Source of the DNA: Brienomyrus brachyistius
Taxonomy: Eukaryota > Chordata > Actinopteri > Osteoglossiformes > Mormyridae
Direction: 5' to 3'
Length of the DNA: 64,000 nucleotides
Assembly (NCBI RefSeq): GCF_023856365.1
Contig: NW_026042761.1
Coordinates: 38,072-102,071, forward strand
The position numbers were made by a program, and so were the translations under genes. Each line of letters opens with the position of its first letter. Position 1 is the stretch's first letter. Below the pieces are notes generated by a model that saw only the letters and a program-made list of their open reading frames with translations, made no database searches and was not told where the DNA came from. Shown one piece after another: positions 7,938 through 19,117 of this stretch.

Positions 7938-8160
7938 TCATAAAGTCGTCACTGGAAAATAACCAGTGGTCTGGTTATTAGTCAGCTTGGACACCATAGT
8001 AAATAGGAATCTAGGATTATTTTTGTTTATTTCAATTAGTTCTGATAGATACTAGATGATTTGGCGGCACTAAGAGCCTTTTTGTAGCTACCCATAGCCT
8101 CTTTCCATGCTAGTTCGAACACCACTAGTTTAGTATGATGCCACTTACATTCTGTAAGGA
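7938..8160 (-). pseudogene. LINE ORF2 endonuclease-RT linker remnant
   Basis: The minus frame reads ECKWHHTKLVVFELAWKEAM and SYKKALSAAKSS. It then shifts to YLSELIEINKNNPRFLFTMV and KLTNNQ, ending at TGA 7938-7940. These are typical of the linker before the reverse transcriptase in fish LINEs. One frameshift lies near 8051. In copy 5 this is the only LINE part left. Confidence 0.7.
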
Positions 8161-9344
8161 CATAAAACTTATAGGTCCTGCAGGCCCCAACTCTGATCAG
8201 CCTGCATCAGTCTATTTCAGAGCTCCGCTGGCCCAGGCAAGACTGGACTCAACTCGTCAAACCACCCCTTTTAAGGAAGGCAAAGGCCTGCCGGCTCCTG
8301 AGAGACTGGATAGGAATAACTGGAGCAGCACAGAAAAAGCAAGACCTTTCACCCCCGGAGTGACCAGAGTTCCACAATCAATCCACAGCAACAACAGCTG
8401 TCAGCCTCCAGACACAGACACCTTTTCCACTATAAACAGGATAACTCAGCACACATAGATGTTAGGGACAAATACACGCATGTTTGGTCTCGTTTGAATA
8501 GGCATGAGACGAGGAGTATTATACTCTCAGATTTAAGGCAGTATAGCTTTTCCTAAGAGAAATACAGAAACTTCGGCTCAACCCACCAAACTGAGAGAGA
8601 TTCTCTCATGGTAGAACAAGGGAATTACAACCACCCCCTAAAGTGATCTGATTGGCTGGGGACTTGAGAACCAAGGTCAGCAATGCCCCTAAAATTAACC
8701 ATTGACCGAAATTAGTCAGTCTTCAGAAACATGCCATCACCTGGTCTGGATACTTAAGGAAGGGCTTCAGAAGTAGTCGGGGAGTCACTCTGTAATCAGA
8801 GCTCCCGCAGAGAACTGGGTGAAAGTCTATCTGTAGTCAGATACTTTCCACAGAACTTTGTTCACTCTCAGCTGAGGAATGTGAATACATGATATGAAGA
8901 CAACTGGATCACAACTGGATCACGGGGGAATCATAAGCAGGGAAGAACACACAGGCAAACAGCAGCAGCAACATTAAAGGCAGGACTGAGAAGCACATTT
9001 ATACAAGGCTAAGCAGGGAGCAAACTAGAGGCACCTGAAATGAGTAACACAAGGGCAGGAAGGAGAGGTAAAACAAACGCGGAACAGGCATGGCACGTTA
9101 TACCACACTAGGGAGGAAACGGGAGGTTCAGGAGGGCAGGGTGTGGCAGGGATCCGTTTCAAAATTTAATTTTGGCTTGTACAAACCTTGGTAAAAGCTG
9201 CAAAAGATCGATCAACCACTTTCTGAGCTATTGTCTTAACAAACAAAGCATCTGTTGGGGTGGCGGTGTCTGGGGAATACCATGTGTAATACACCTTGTG
9301 AAGATTTATATGTAAAACAAAATATTTTTTGATTCTATCACACA
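8161..9344. other. Unassigned sequence, possible retroelement-derived
   Basis: The plus frame 8135-8458 (107 codons, rich in Ser, Thr, Pro, no recognised motif) starts inside the LINE and is probably not a gene. From about 8459 the sequence has an ATTGG box (8651-8655) and a CTTAAGG TATA-like site (8755), and at 8770-8860 two related short blocks around CTGTAATCAGA and CTGTAGTCAGA. This looks LTR-like, but I found no matching second LTR, TG/CA ends or primer-binding site. Nothing recognised in 8900-9344. Confidence 0.35.
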
Positions 9345-9356
9345 TATAGAAATTAT

Positions 9357-9711
9357 CCATCCATCCATTTTCCAAACCGCTTATCCTATTGGGTCGTGGG
9401 GGGTCCGGAGCCTATCCCAGAATCAATGGGCACGAGGCAGGGAACAACCCAGGATGGGGGGCCAGCCCATCGCAGGGCACACTCACACACCATCCACTCA
9501 CACACACACACCTACGGGCAATTCAGCAACTCCAATTAGCCCCAGCATGTTTTTGGACTGTGGGGGGAAACCGGAGTACCCAGAGGAAACCCCACAACGA
9601 CATGGGGAGAACATGCAAACTCCACACACATGTGACCCAGGCGGAGACACGAACCCGGGTCCCAGAGGTGTGAGGCGACAGTGCTAACCACTGCACCACC
9701 ATGCCGCCCCT
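9357..9711 (-). mobile_element. L2-tailed SINE-like retroposon with 12-bp target duplication
   Basis: On the minus strand it has a GGCGGCATGGTGGTGCAGTGG head with a B-box-like GGGTTCGTGTCTCC, the TTTGCATGTTCTCCCC block, a CA/GT-rich middle and a TGGATGGAT tail. Both ends are flanked by TATAGAAATTAT (9345-9356 and 9712-9723), a perfect 12-bp duplication, so this is a complete 355-bp insertion. Copy 1 has GTCGTGGGG where all others have GTCGCGGGG (9396). Confidence 0.88.
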
Positions 9712-10291
9712 TATAGAAATTATTCTAGGTTTAAATAGTAATTTAGCTGAGTAACTAGGCTGAAATTCTAGATAGTTGCAATTTTAAGAATTATTACTAT
9801 TATTCACAGCTTTTAAGCATGCAGTTGGATGACGGATGGATGGATATTCAGCCACCAGAAATGCCAATTGTTGTTAAGAGGATCAAAGTCTGCAAAGTAG
9901 TATGCAGGGTTTAAGGCCAGAACACAGCATACTCTCCGACAGAAAGCATAAAGTTCACTGGGGGAATTTCTGTGGCCACTGCCTGAACAGCATGTGTGGA
10001 GAATGTTTATGAGGGTCGAGCCATGCAGAGCTGCTGGCCCTGGCATGTAATGATGAATCACAAATCAGTTAAAAATCGGTGCAAATGCATGAAGATTTAA
10101 ACCGGCTGATGTGGAAAATGAATCACTATTGTAGGAGTACTTCACAGTACTTTAACAGAAAAACTGGTGTAATATTACATTTGATTTCACAATGTGAGTT
10201 TGACGTCAGATGTCACTGCGTATCACGTCGACATCGTACGTCAGTTTTTGGTTTTGAGCGAACGCGAGATGATGAATGAATTTGAAACTGA

Positions 10292-10586
10292 GGACGGCAC
10301 AGTGGTTAGTGCTGGCTTCGGTCCAGGGCCCTTTCTGTGTGGAGTTCGCATGCTCTCCCCGTTTTCGCCGGGGACTCCAGGTTCCTCCCACGGTCCAAAA
10401 GCATGCAGGATAGGTTGACTGGTGAGTCTAAATTGGCCCTGTAGTTGTGTGAGTGTGTGCGACCTGCGGTGTGTAGGTGACTGCCTGGGCTTGGTTCCTG
10501 TCTGCGCCCCTTGTTCCCGGGATAGGCTCCGGTCTCCCCCGCGATCTCAGTTGGGATTAAGTGGTTTCAGAAAATGGATGGATGGA
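10292..10586 (+). mobile_element. L2-tailed retroposon, copy 2
   Basis: Equivalent of 432-726. No difference seen. Confidence 0.82.
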
Positions 10587-12601
10587 CGCACCGCCCGATC
10601 TTCAATTGGCGGTGTGGCAGCATATTAGCTTTCCGGTAATCACAAACGAGGAGGAAACAGCGAGAAAAGCACAGACAAGACATAAACTGCATGCAAACAT
10701 TGTAATAGACTGATAACATACACAAACAGGTCCACTGGCACCACCGTGAGCTGAGTGAAGATTATTAAAAGGGCAAAGCACGCTAAAAAGCTGCACATGC
10801 AAACCTTAGCTTATTTATTTGATTTATTTTTTTTTATTTACTTATTTTGATTTGGGATTTTTTTCAACAGTATTTTATTCAAATTCAGTTGCACTGTTCA
10901 CAACAGTGTCAACAGTTCAGAAAGATAAATATAAGAATATTTTTGAATATATTTGTCTGCAGCTCATTCTGCAAAAAATGAGAAAATTGTATCGTGAACT
11001 CAGAATCGTGAATCGTATCAAATGGTGAGTTGAATGTATCGTTACATCCCTAGTTCTTACAGTAGTACTATGGTATGGTGGAGCCACATGACAGGAAGGC
11101 AGTACATTGCGAAGTCTGTTAAGAACATCATTCGCACTGAACTGCCCTCCATTGACCAGCTGTACTTTAACTGCCACAGTAACAAGGTTCAGTCTATAAT
11201 CCAGGACTCTGACCACCATCCACAAACACTGACTAGCAGATTCATGAACAGCTTCATTCGCCAAACAATTCAAACCTGCAGCTTTTGCATCCCCTGTAAC
11301 AGTCATTTCCACGGCAGCTGCACTGTACAGCTGTTACTGCACTTTATCCACCACTGACCACGTATCATCCAGTTTTGTCCTGCTTTGTATCGCACTGTTT
11401 CTGCACCATGTTGTCTTGTACTCCCTTGTGTTGTTATGCACCATCTGTGTTGTTCTGAGCAGTGCCATGATGCAATATTACAAAAAGATCTTGAGGAAAT
11501 GCAGAGTTCTGGAGGAGATTCTCACAGATCATGGCATGTGTTTATACTGAAGAAACTGTACAAATTGCTAGACATAAAACACAGGACTGGCAACTGTGGT
11601 ACGTTTTAACACCTTGATAAAAAACTTAAAATCCATAGTAAGTAGGACAACCTCATAGAACCTTTACTAGTCATTGTTCAGAAGATTAACACGGATTAAA
11701 AACCATTACTATGAAAGCACGCTAATCAGTTAAGTTGATTATGTGGAGAGAGAGAAAAAAAACTGTCTTTGAAAAAGATCAACCATAGAACGAAGCTGCA
11801 GCATTGACACCCCCTAGTGGTGATTTGAAGATAGTTCTGTCTGTAGCAGCTAAGCAGTAGATTTGGCGTCAGGTGCCATGACAAACTCAGTGCTGCTCGG
11901 TTTGAACGGCAGAAGCACAAAAATAAAGGGGGCATCTACTGCACGCCCCCCACCCTTGAAAATGGTACAAATTATCATGCAACAGTTTTCTTAAGTAAGT
12001 CTTTTTGGGCGTCTGCAGAAACCTCCACGATGCGATTGCCCTGATTAAGAAGTGCGCAGCGGATACAATTTGGGATGCATCGTTCATCCGATTTATTAAT
12101 ATATAATTATTAGTATGTCTATATTATTTTAGAAACGTTACTTGACGAATATTTTTCATTGAGATTGATTCCCCGTTTAAAATTTTGGTGACACTTCATA
12201 TTTTTTAAGAGAGACAGACAATTTGACGCATGCAATTTGCAGAAATATGTTGTGCCGCTATAAAGTACACAGGCAGCATGACAAACATAAGTACTCACTG
12301 AAGCCACGACATACGCCCGGCTGGCCCCAGCGGTACCCCTAAGAAGAAGGCTTTTTTCACAACCCACGACCATCACGAGGGCAAAAAAAACTGAATAGCC
12401 TAGAATTTAGTTAATTACAAGGCACATATTTATTGGAGCAAGAGCTCTAACATAAAACTACCTTGTAATTATAAAGTATTATGGCTGTGAACAATGTACA
12501 AACAGGCACAGAAAGTAAAATACTCCAAAAATGCAAAGAACCTAAATATTTTTGTTTCCACCGATTCACTCTTGATGTGTTAGGAGTCACAGTTCAGTAG
12601 C

Positions 12602-14867
12602 CTATTCTTCAGTATCTGCATTTAAGACCACCAACTGCTCTTTCTCCTCCTTCGCTCGTCGGCTCAGAGTATTGGACTTGGTAAGTAATGTTGCCCTTTT
12701 GGTTCCAGCAGCACTCTCTGCTTCCTCTGCCATGTGCTCAGCATCCTTTTGTAAACTCTCACATACACTTTCCAGTGAGACTCTCTTCCTCTTGAGTTCC
12801 TCAAGTTTTCTTTTTTGCTTTTCGCTCATCTTTCACCTTTGGTCAGAGGCGCTTTGGTTGCTCCCCCACACACTCTGACATGGTCGCATATAAGCCTCTG
12901 TGCAACAACTGTTTCCTCTGATAAGTTGCAGGTCTCCACCTCTATTCGTTCCACTTCGGCTTGCCCATAGGACAGCAGCAGCAAGTTCTTGCAGAACATC
13001 CAGAGGTCAGGATAAGGCCCACTAACTTTTTGATGTAAAAAGACATCAACTTTGGATGGTGCTGAAGGAATGAAGGATATAAAATCCAAGCCTTTTGCCT
13101 CATTGTGCAGGTGATTATCAGACTGCTGGGATATTGCATCACCTGTAATTACATTAATTACAGTAGATTAGATGCAGATCAACAATGTCAATACACAGAA
13201 TCACATGTAGAATAGGAAAGTGATTTATAACCCAATTTTCCTATGATACCATAAATGTGCAATCATTTTAATTTAATCTTGAGATATCTCTAGGCTCATC
13301 AAAGAAAATATAACTGGGCTGATGCTTCTTTTCAAACACCAAGAGTCGGTCTTCTAAATACTGCTAAAATCTACGTGTTAACACTATTCAGTTCAGGGAC
13401 GGATTATGGGTTGTGTGGGCCCCTGGGTAAAACGTTCGCGAGGCCCCCCCCCACCACCACCACCTGCACCACCACCACAACCACCACAAGTCAAGGGCCC
13501 TTGGCAGCCAAACACCCTCCCTATAGGGTCAGGGGACCTTGTAGGCAGAGGATCAAAGAATGTAGGCCCTCTAAAATAGACAAACGAAAATACATTGCTG
13601 ATAAGCGTTGCAAATTGTTTTGGGCTTGGGGCCCACGGGCCCCCTGCACCCCAAGGGCCCCTGGGCAGCGGCCCCGCTAACCCGGTTTGTAATCCGTCCC
13701 TGATTCAGTTAGATGTGAAAAAAGAAAAGCATAATTTAAAAATAATATTCTGAACTATCCTATTCTTATCCTATGATTTACCAGCAGATATCCTGCCTGC
13801 CAACCGATTCTCCTGCGCAAACTTCTGCATGAGATTTCTCCTTTTCTGCTGGCAGTTATCTGGCTGGTGTGCATTTTGTTTGGGTCCAAGCACGTCATCT
13901 CATGTACAATCGAGTACTTCAGAGGGCATTTATCCAAGGCCTTTTTGCACATTTTTGAGAGCACAATCTGGCAATTTTTTTTAATCTGAAGGACACCAAG
14001 GTCACTTCCACTGCCTTTGGCTCCTGACTGTCTCTGACAAAAAGATGGTTTGTCAAATTTCCAGAATCTTTCTGCACACTCAGCCCAAGGTTAACACTAC
14101 CTCAGCTGTACATATCAAACCAGCTCAAACTCCATGTTATTCACATATTTTTTACTTCACAATTGTTTGATACATTTGTATGTAAAGATACCAGTGAATT
14201 CACAGAAGTCCCACCTTGATGACAGCCATTCCTATATCCACCTCCTTTGGACTGAGCCAGAGTTTTTGCCTGTACAACAGCTGTACATGTTGCTACACAA
14301 CACTTAAACATTCTATTTCCTCAATGAACTATTTTTTTTGCAGCAAAAGCCATGAAGCAGCAATAAAATCTTTAAAATATGCTTACCAATAAATATGGTT
14401 CTCCCATTTAAACACATGTAAAGATAAACCATGGATATTTAAAAATCATGGGTTCGTTAATGAGTTTAAATGTTATTGAATGGCTTACCTTAAACTTCTC
14501 CAGTAAGTCTTCAGCGGTGGAGTGGCTCATGTACTGTGATCCCAGAACCAGGACTGCACTCGAGAGCCATTCTCATAATTCACCCAATACCTGACATGCA
14601 CATCCAGTTGTTTTCTTTTGATGGTCCTGTTCATACTTACGTCAAACATGACAACGAAGCTCCCTTTTAATATATGGAGCGAGTCCAAATCGCGCAAGAA
14701 AAGCGGTTTTATCTTTACCACAAGTGACCCTGCGAGTCAGGGAACATCACCCTGGAGACGGTGTGAATGTCATCATTGGACGTATAGGAGTGATGTCGGC
14801 AAACCGTTTGCAAAGCCCATAGCACTTCTGCTTTCAGTGTGGGTTGAGGAGGATGTACTGAAGGCAT
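12602..14867 (-). pseudogene. hAT-like transposase-derived gene remnant, copy 2
   Basis: Exon pieces at 14867-14489, 14090-13782 and 13142-12602, with the same splice sites and the same frameshifts as copy 1. The lesions therefore predate the tandem amplification. Confidence 0.63.
13394..13702. mobile_element. hAT MITE, copy 2
   Basis: 309 bp, one C shorter in the internal C run than in copy 1. ATTCAGTT duplications at 13386-13393 and 13703-13710. Confidence 0.93.
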
Positions 14868-14970
14868 TATTTGTCATGGGATCCGGAGACACTGCCAAAA
14901 CGGGTGTAGGCCTATCTTTAGAGGTTGTACTTATCTCCACTGAATAAACATAAATCTGGGCTTATTCTAT

Positions 14971-15477
14971 ACTGAACAAAAATATAAACGCAACACTCTT
15001 GTTTCTGCTCCCATTTTTCATGAGATGGACTTAAAGACCTACAATTCATTCCAGATACACAATATTACCATTTCTCTCAAACATTTCTCACAAATCAGTC
15101 TAAATGTGTGATAGTGAGCACTTCTGCTTTGCTGAGATAATCCATCCCACCTCACAGGTGTGCCACATCAAGATGCTGATCTGACATCATGGGTAGTGCA
15201 CAGGTGTACCTTATACTGCCCACAATAAAAGGCCACCCTGGAATGTGCAGTTTTTTGCTTTATTGGGGGTCTGGGGACTCAGAACCGGTCAGTATCTGGT
15301 GTGACCACCATTTGCCTCATGCAATGCAACACATCTTCTTCGCATAGAGTTTATCAGATTGTCAATTGTGGCCTGTGGAATGTTGGTCCACTCCTCTTCA
15401 ATGGCTGTGCGAAGTTGTTGGATATTAGTGGGAACTGGTACACGCTGTCGTATACGCCGGTCAAGCACATCCCAAAC
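14971..15477 (-). mobile_element. Tc1-like transposon 3' end, copy 2
   Basis: Equivalent of 5111-5617, with the transposase C-terminus at 15289-15477. Confidence 0.88.
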
Positions 15478-16080
15478 AAGAGCAGCTGACCTGAGAAATA
15501 AGAAATAAGCTAAGCTGGAAACCTGGACCCTCCGACCAAGAATGCGTGAAGTACCCTCAGAAGGTCTACTAGAAGATGTACGTAGAAGACTACTACAGAT
15601 CAGCTGATCTACACCACAGCAACAGTGATCCTTGAGCTGGAGCCGGACCGTCTTTGAAGACTCCGTAAATCTCCGTATAATAATATATATCTACGGGAAC
15701 GAGAAAGGAGAAAGCAGAGAACAAGAACAAGATTTGTAAATGTAAGATTTGAAGGACCCCCGGCATGAAAAATAGAATAGTTCTCGTCATTAGTGAACAT
15801 GTGTCTCGTCATTGTGTATCATGGACAGTAAGAGGGGGATCAATAGAGTGTTGTTATTATAACGTCTAAAAAGTCTGTCGATAAATCAATAAGAAAATAA
15901 ATGAAGTCGTTTTCGCGAACACGCGAACAGGGGCCGGACCGACTGTAGGGGGCGTGGCCAGAGACAGCCATAGCTGTCAAGTCTCCCGTTTTGGCCGGGA
16001 AACTACCGTATTTTACTTCTCTTTCCCGCCGTCCTCCCGTATTAGTATTTTCCCGTAAATCTCCCTTATATTATATAGTT

Positions 16081-16151
16081 GCTGGATAGTGTAGTGGTAA
16101 GATCGCCGCCTTTCACACGGGAGACCGGGGTTCGAATCCCGGTTGTGGCCA
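16081..16151 (+). tRNA. tRNA-Glu(TTC)-like sequence 1, copy 2
   Basis: Same 71 bases and the same flanks as the first one in copy 1, apart from C instead of T in the upstream block (ACTACCGTA). Confidence 0.55.
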
Positions 16152-16357
16152 AAAATATATTTTATATATTTTATATATTTATATTTATATTTATATTATA
16201 TTTTATATAATTTATATTATTTTATATTTCCTGTCTTAAAATGTAAGGGATACTGGAGCCTCCCGTTTTGGCCGGGAAACTACCGTATTTTACTTCTCTT
16301 TCCCGCCGTCCTCCCGTATTAGTATTTTCCCGTAAATCTCCCTTATATTATATAGTT

Positions 16358-16428
16358 GCTGGATAGTGTAGTGGTAAGATCGCCGCCTTTCACACGGGAG
16401 ACCGGGGTTCGAATCCCGGTTGTGGCCA
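16358..16428 (+). tRNA. tRNA-Glu(TTC)-like sequence 2, copy 2
   Basis: 277 bp after the first. Followed by an AT tail 6 bp longer than in copy 1. Confidence 0.55.
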
Positions 16429-16657
16429 AAAATATATTTTATATATTTTATATATTTATATTTATATTTATATTATATTTTATATAATTTATATTATTTT
16501 ATATTTCCTGTCTTAAAATGTAAGGGATACTGGAGCCTCCCGTTTTGGCCGGGAAACTACCGTATTTTACTTCTCTTTCCCGCCGTCCTCCCGTATTATT
16601 TTCCCGTAAATCTCCCTTATAATATATATATATATATATATATTATATTATATAGTT

Positions 16658-16728
16658 GCTGGATAGTGTAGTGGTAAGATCGCCGCCTTTCACACGGGAG
16701 ACCGGGGTTCGAATCCCGGTTGTGGCCA
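16658..16728 (+). tRNA. tRNA-Glu(TTC)-like sequence 3, copy 2
   Basis: Preceded by the TA microsatellite. Unlike all other members it is followed by GAAACAACTGC rather than an AT-rich tail, so it lacks the nearby T-run terminator. Confidence 0.55.
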
Positions 16729-16904
16729 GAAACAACTGCTATCACAACTAGAGATTGATGAGGTACAACACGATTGCTACGACAAGGGGGAGCCAGGACG
16801 ACAGGTCAGGGGGGAGATATCATCATCCCCACATTCCGAGATTGGGTACCAAGCCCCATATATATTAGTAGGCTGAATACAAGAGAGACTAGTAGGCTGA
16901 ATAC
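16729..16904. other. Segment unique to copy 2
   Basis: Not present elsewhere in the window. It contains two copies of AGTAGGCTGAATACAAGAG 24 bp apart (from 16867 and 16891). The second leads directly into the diverged 5618-type module, so this may be the original left neighbour of that module, lost in the other copies where the Tc1 fragment abuts it. Confidence 0.6.
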
Positions 16905-17379
16905 AAGAGCAGCTGACCTGAGAAATAAGAAATAAGCTAAGCTGGACCAAGAATGCGTGAAGTACCCTCAGAAGGTCTACTAGAAGATGTACGTAGAAGA
17001 CTACTACAGATCAGCTGATCTACACCACAGCAACAGTGATCCTGGAGCCGGACCGTCTTTGAAGACTCCGTAAATCTCCGTATAATAATATATATCTACG
17101 GGAACGAGAAAGGAGAAAGATAAAAATAATAATAATAAAATAATTTAATAATAAGAGAAAAATAAGAGAATAGTTCTCGTCATTAGTTCTCGATAGAATA
17201 GTTCTCGAACATGTGTCTCTGTATCATGGACAGTAATCAATAGAGTGTTGTTATTATAACGTCTAAAAAGTCTGTCGATAAATCAATAAGAAAATAAATG
17301 AAGTCGTTTTCGCGAACACGCGAACAGGGGCCGGACCGACTGTAGGGGGCGTGGCCAGAGACAGCCATAGCTGTCAAGT
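16905..17379. repeat. Diverged second version of the 5618-6122 module
   Basis: Aligns to 5618-6122 from AAGAGCAGCTGACC to GCTGTCAAGT. It has a 16-bp deletion after AAGCTGGA, an altered GATCCTGGAGCC segment, an AAT-repeat replacement around 17120-17160, and rearranged TAGTTCTCG motifs near 17170-17210. It differs far more from the standard module than whole macrorepeats differ from one another. Confidence 0.8.
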
Positions 17380-17477
17380 CTCCCGTTTTGGCCGGGAAAC
17401 TACCGTATTTTACTTCTCTTTCCCGCCGTCCTCCCGTATTAGTATTTTCCCGTAAATCTCCCTTATATTATATAGTT

Positions 17478-17548
17478 GCTGGATAGTGTAGTGGTAAGAT
17501 CGCCGCCTTTCACACGGGAGACCGGGGTTCGAATCCCGTTTGTGGCCA
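17478..17548 (+). tRNA. tRNA-Glu(TTC)-like sequence 4, copy 2
   Basis: The only member with a substitution. The T-stem 3' side reads CCCGTT instead of CCCGGT, which removes a further T-stem pair. A and B boxes are unchanged. Confidence 0.5.
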
Positions 17549-17748
17549 AAAATATATTTTATATATTTTATATATTTATATTTATATTATATTTTATATA
17601 ATTTATATTATTTTATATTTCCTGTCTTAAAATGTAAGGGATACTGGAGCCTCCCGTTTTGGCCGGGAAACTACCGTATTTTACTTCTCTTTCCCGCCGT
17701 CCTCCCGTATTAGTATTTTCCCGTAAATCTCCCTTATATTATATAGTT

Positions 17749-17819
17749 GCTGGATAGTGTAGTGGTAAGATCGCCGCCTTTCACACGGGAGACCGGGGTT
17801 CGAATCCCGGTTGTGGCCA
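17749..17819 (+). tRNA. tRNA-Glu(TTC)-like sequence 5, copy 2
   Basis: 271 bp after the fourth. Its tail leads into the minus-strand LINE as in the other copies. Confidence 0.55.
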
Positions 17820-17861
17820 AAAATATATTTTATATATTTTATATATTTATATTTATATTTA

Positions 17862-19117
17862 AAAGCCTGAGGCGACAGTGGCAAGGAAACTCCCTCTAGC
17901 AGGAAGAAACCTTGAGTGGAACCTAGACTCAGAAGGGGACCCCATCCTCCTCTGGGCGACCAAGGAGCATGAAACTGCATTTACATTGACATTCATTAGA
18001 GTTCATATAGTTATAAAGTCCCAGTTGGTTTCATGTAGTTATATCCAGGAGTCCAGGTGCGGGTTCACACGGTGTAGTCGGCTCGGTATCAGCTCGAAAA
18101 AGAGAAGATGGAGAAGAGTTATTGCCCTACACCTAACCGGCAGGACTAAAGCAACTATGACAGCCTGCCTAAAAGAGTGACCTGGAAGGAAGCACAGGCA
18201 TGAGGGTTTACAGAGGTTTTGGCGTCAAGCCACCTCCCATCCACAGCTTAAGTGATCGGCGAGAGTGGCAGGACGACAGCACCAATCCCCCCTTTCCCCT
18301 TCAATCTCAAATAACTATGAACCTCCAGATTTCCCATTCACCTTAGAAAAGAAGATTTAACTATCCAAAAGACTGGCGAAAGAGGTACATCTTAAGCCTT
18401 GACTTAAAAGCAGAGATTGTGTCTGAGTTCCGAACACTAATAGGAAGTTTATTCCATAGCTGTGGTGCTTTATGAGCAAATGCTCTTCCCCCAAAGGTAA
18501 TGTTCTTTATTCTGGGTACGGATAGAATACCTCCATCTCGTCATCTAAGTGTATGATTCGGAACGCAAATGAGGTCACTCACATACTGCGGTGCAAGACC
18601 ATTTACAGCTTTATAGGTTAAGAGCAGTGTTTTGTAGTCAACACGAAATCTAACTGGCAGCCAGTGCAGTGAAGATAAAATTGGGGTAATATGATTATAT
18701 GTTTTAGTTTAACTATTGCTAGTAGCGGTTCAATCAATGCTGGGAGCATCGCTGAATAATTTTGATGGAACAGGTTCTAGCATACAAGTAGATGAATTTG
18801 AAGATAAAATTAAGTACATCAGTTCTGACTGGTTAACCAATATTCAATATTCAAAATGTTCTGTTTAATTGAGCATATTTTTGGTCAAAAAGTTTCATAA
18901 AGTCGTCACTGGAAAATAACCAGTGGTCTGGTTATTAGTCAGCTTGGACACCATAGTAAATAGGAATCTAGGATTATTTTTGTTTATTTCAATTAGTTCT
19001 GATAGATACTAGATGATTTGGCGGCACTAAGAGCCTTTTTGTAGCTACCCATAGCCTCTTTCCATGCTAGTTCGAACACCACTAGTTTAGTATGATGCCA
19101 CTTACATTCTGTAAGGA
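17862..19117 (-). mobile_element. CR1/L2/Rex-group LINE remnant, copy 2
   Basis: Equivalent of 6905-8160. C-terminal coding remnant at 18361-18696. Confidence 0.78.

Larger units (their letters stand above)
6905..8160 (-). mobile_element. CR1/L2/Rex-group LINE remnant, reverse transcriptase core missing
   Basis: Read on the minus strand, it starts near 8160 with a linker region of LINE ORF2. It passes quickly through decayed sequence and goes directly to the C-terminal domain with LHWLPV. A ~500-bp 3'UTR follows, ending in the fish LINE signature AAGGTTTCTTCCT, AGGGAGTTTCCTTGCCAC and TGTCGCC (6910-6960). The palm/fingers of the reverse transcriptase (the FADD-type motif region) are absent, so it is internally deleted. 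The plus-strand frame 6921-7223 and the minus frame 6751-7023 are shadows. Confidence 0.78.
1..9860. repeat. Macrorepeat copy 1 (9860 bp, phased on window base 1)
   Basis: The sequence at base 1 recurs at 9861, 20818, 30661, 40227, 48541 and 58107, defining a head-to-tail tandem array. The phase is arbitrary because the array is cut at both window ends. Copy 1 is the outlier. It lacks one C at about 2620, has 10 rather than 9 C in the run near 3583, has T instead of C at 6147 and at 9396, and is 6 bp shorter in the AT tract after its second tRNA-like sequence. It holds three tRNA-like sequences. Confidence 0.98.

Noticed and set aside
8135..8458. 107-codon plus-strand open frame, rich in Ser/Thr/Pro
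   Set aside because: It begins inside antisense LINE coding sequence and shows no known motif, splice context or start context. Kept only as a remark in the unassigned segment.
8459..8900. Retroviral or Gypsy-type LTR
   Set aside because: No second LTR, terminal TG/CA pair, primer-binding site or retroelement protein was found, so it was not called.
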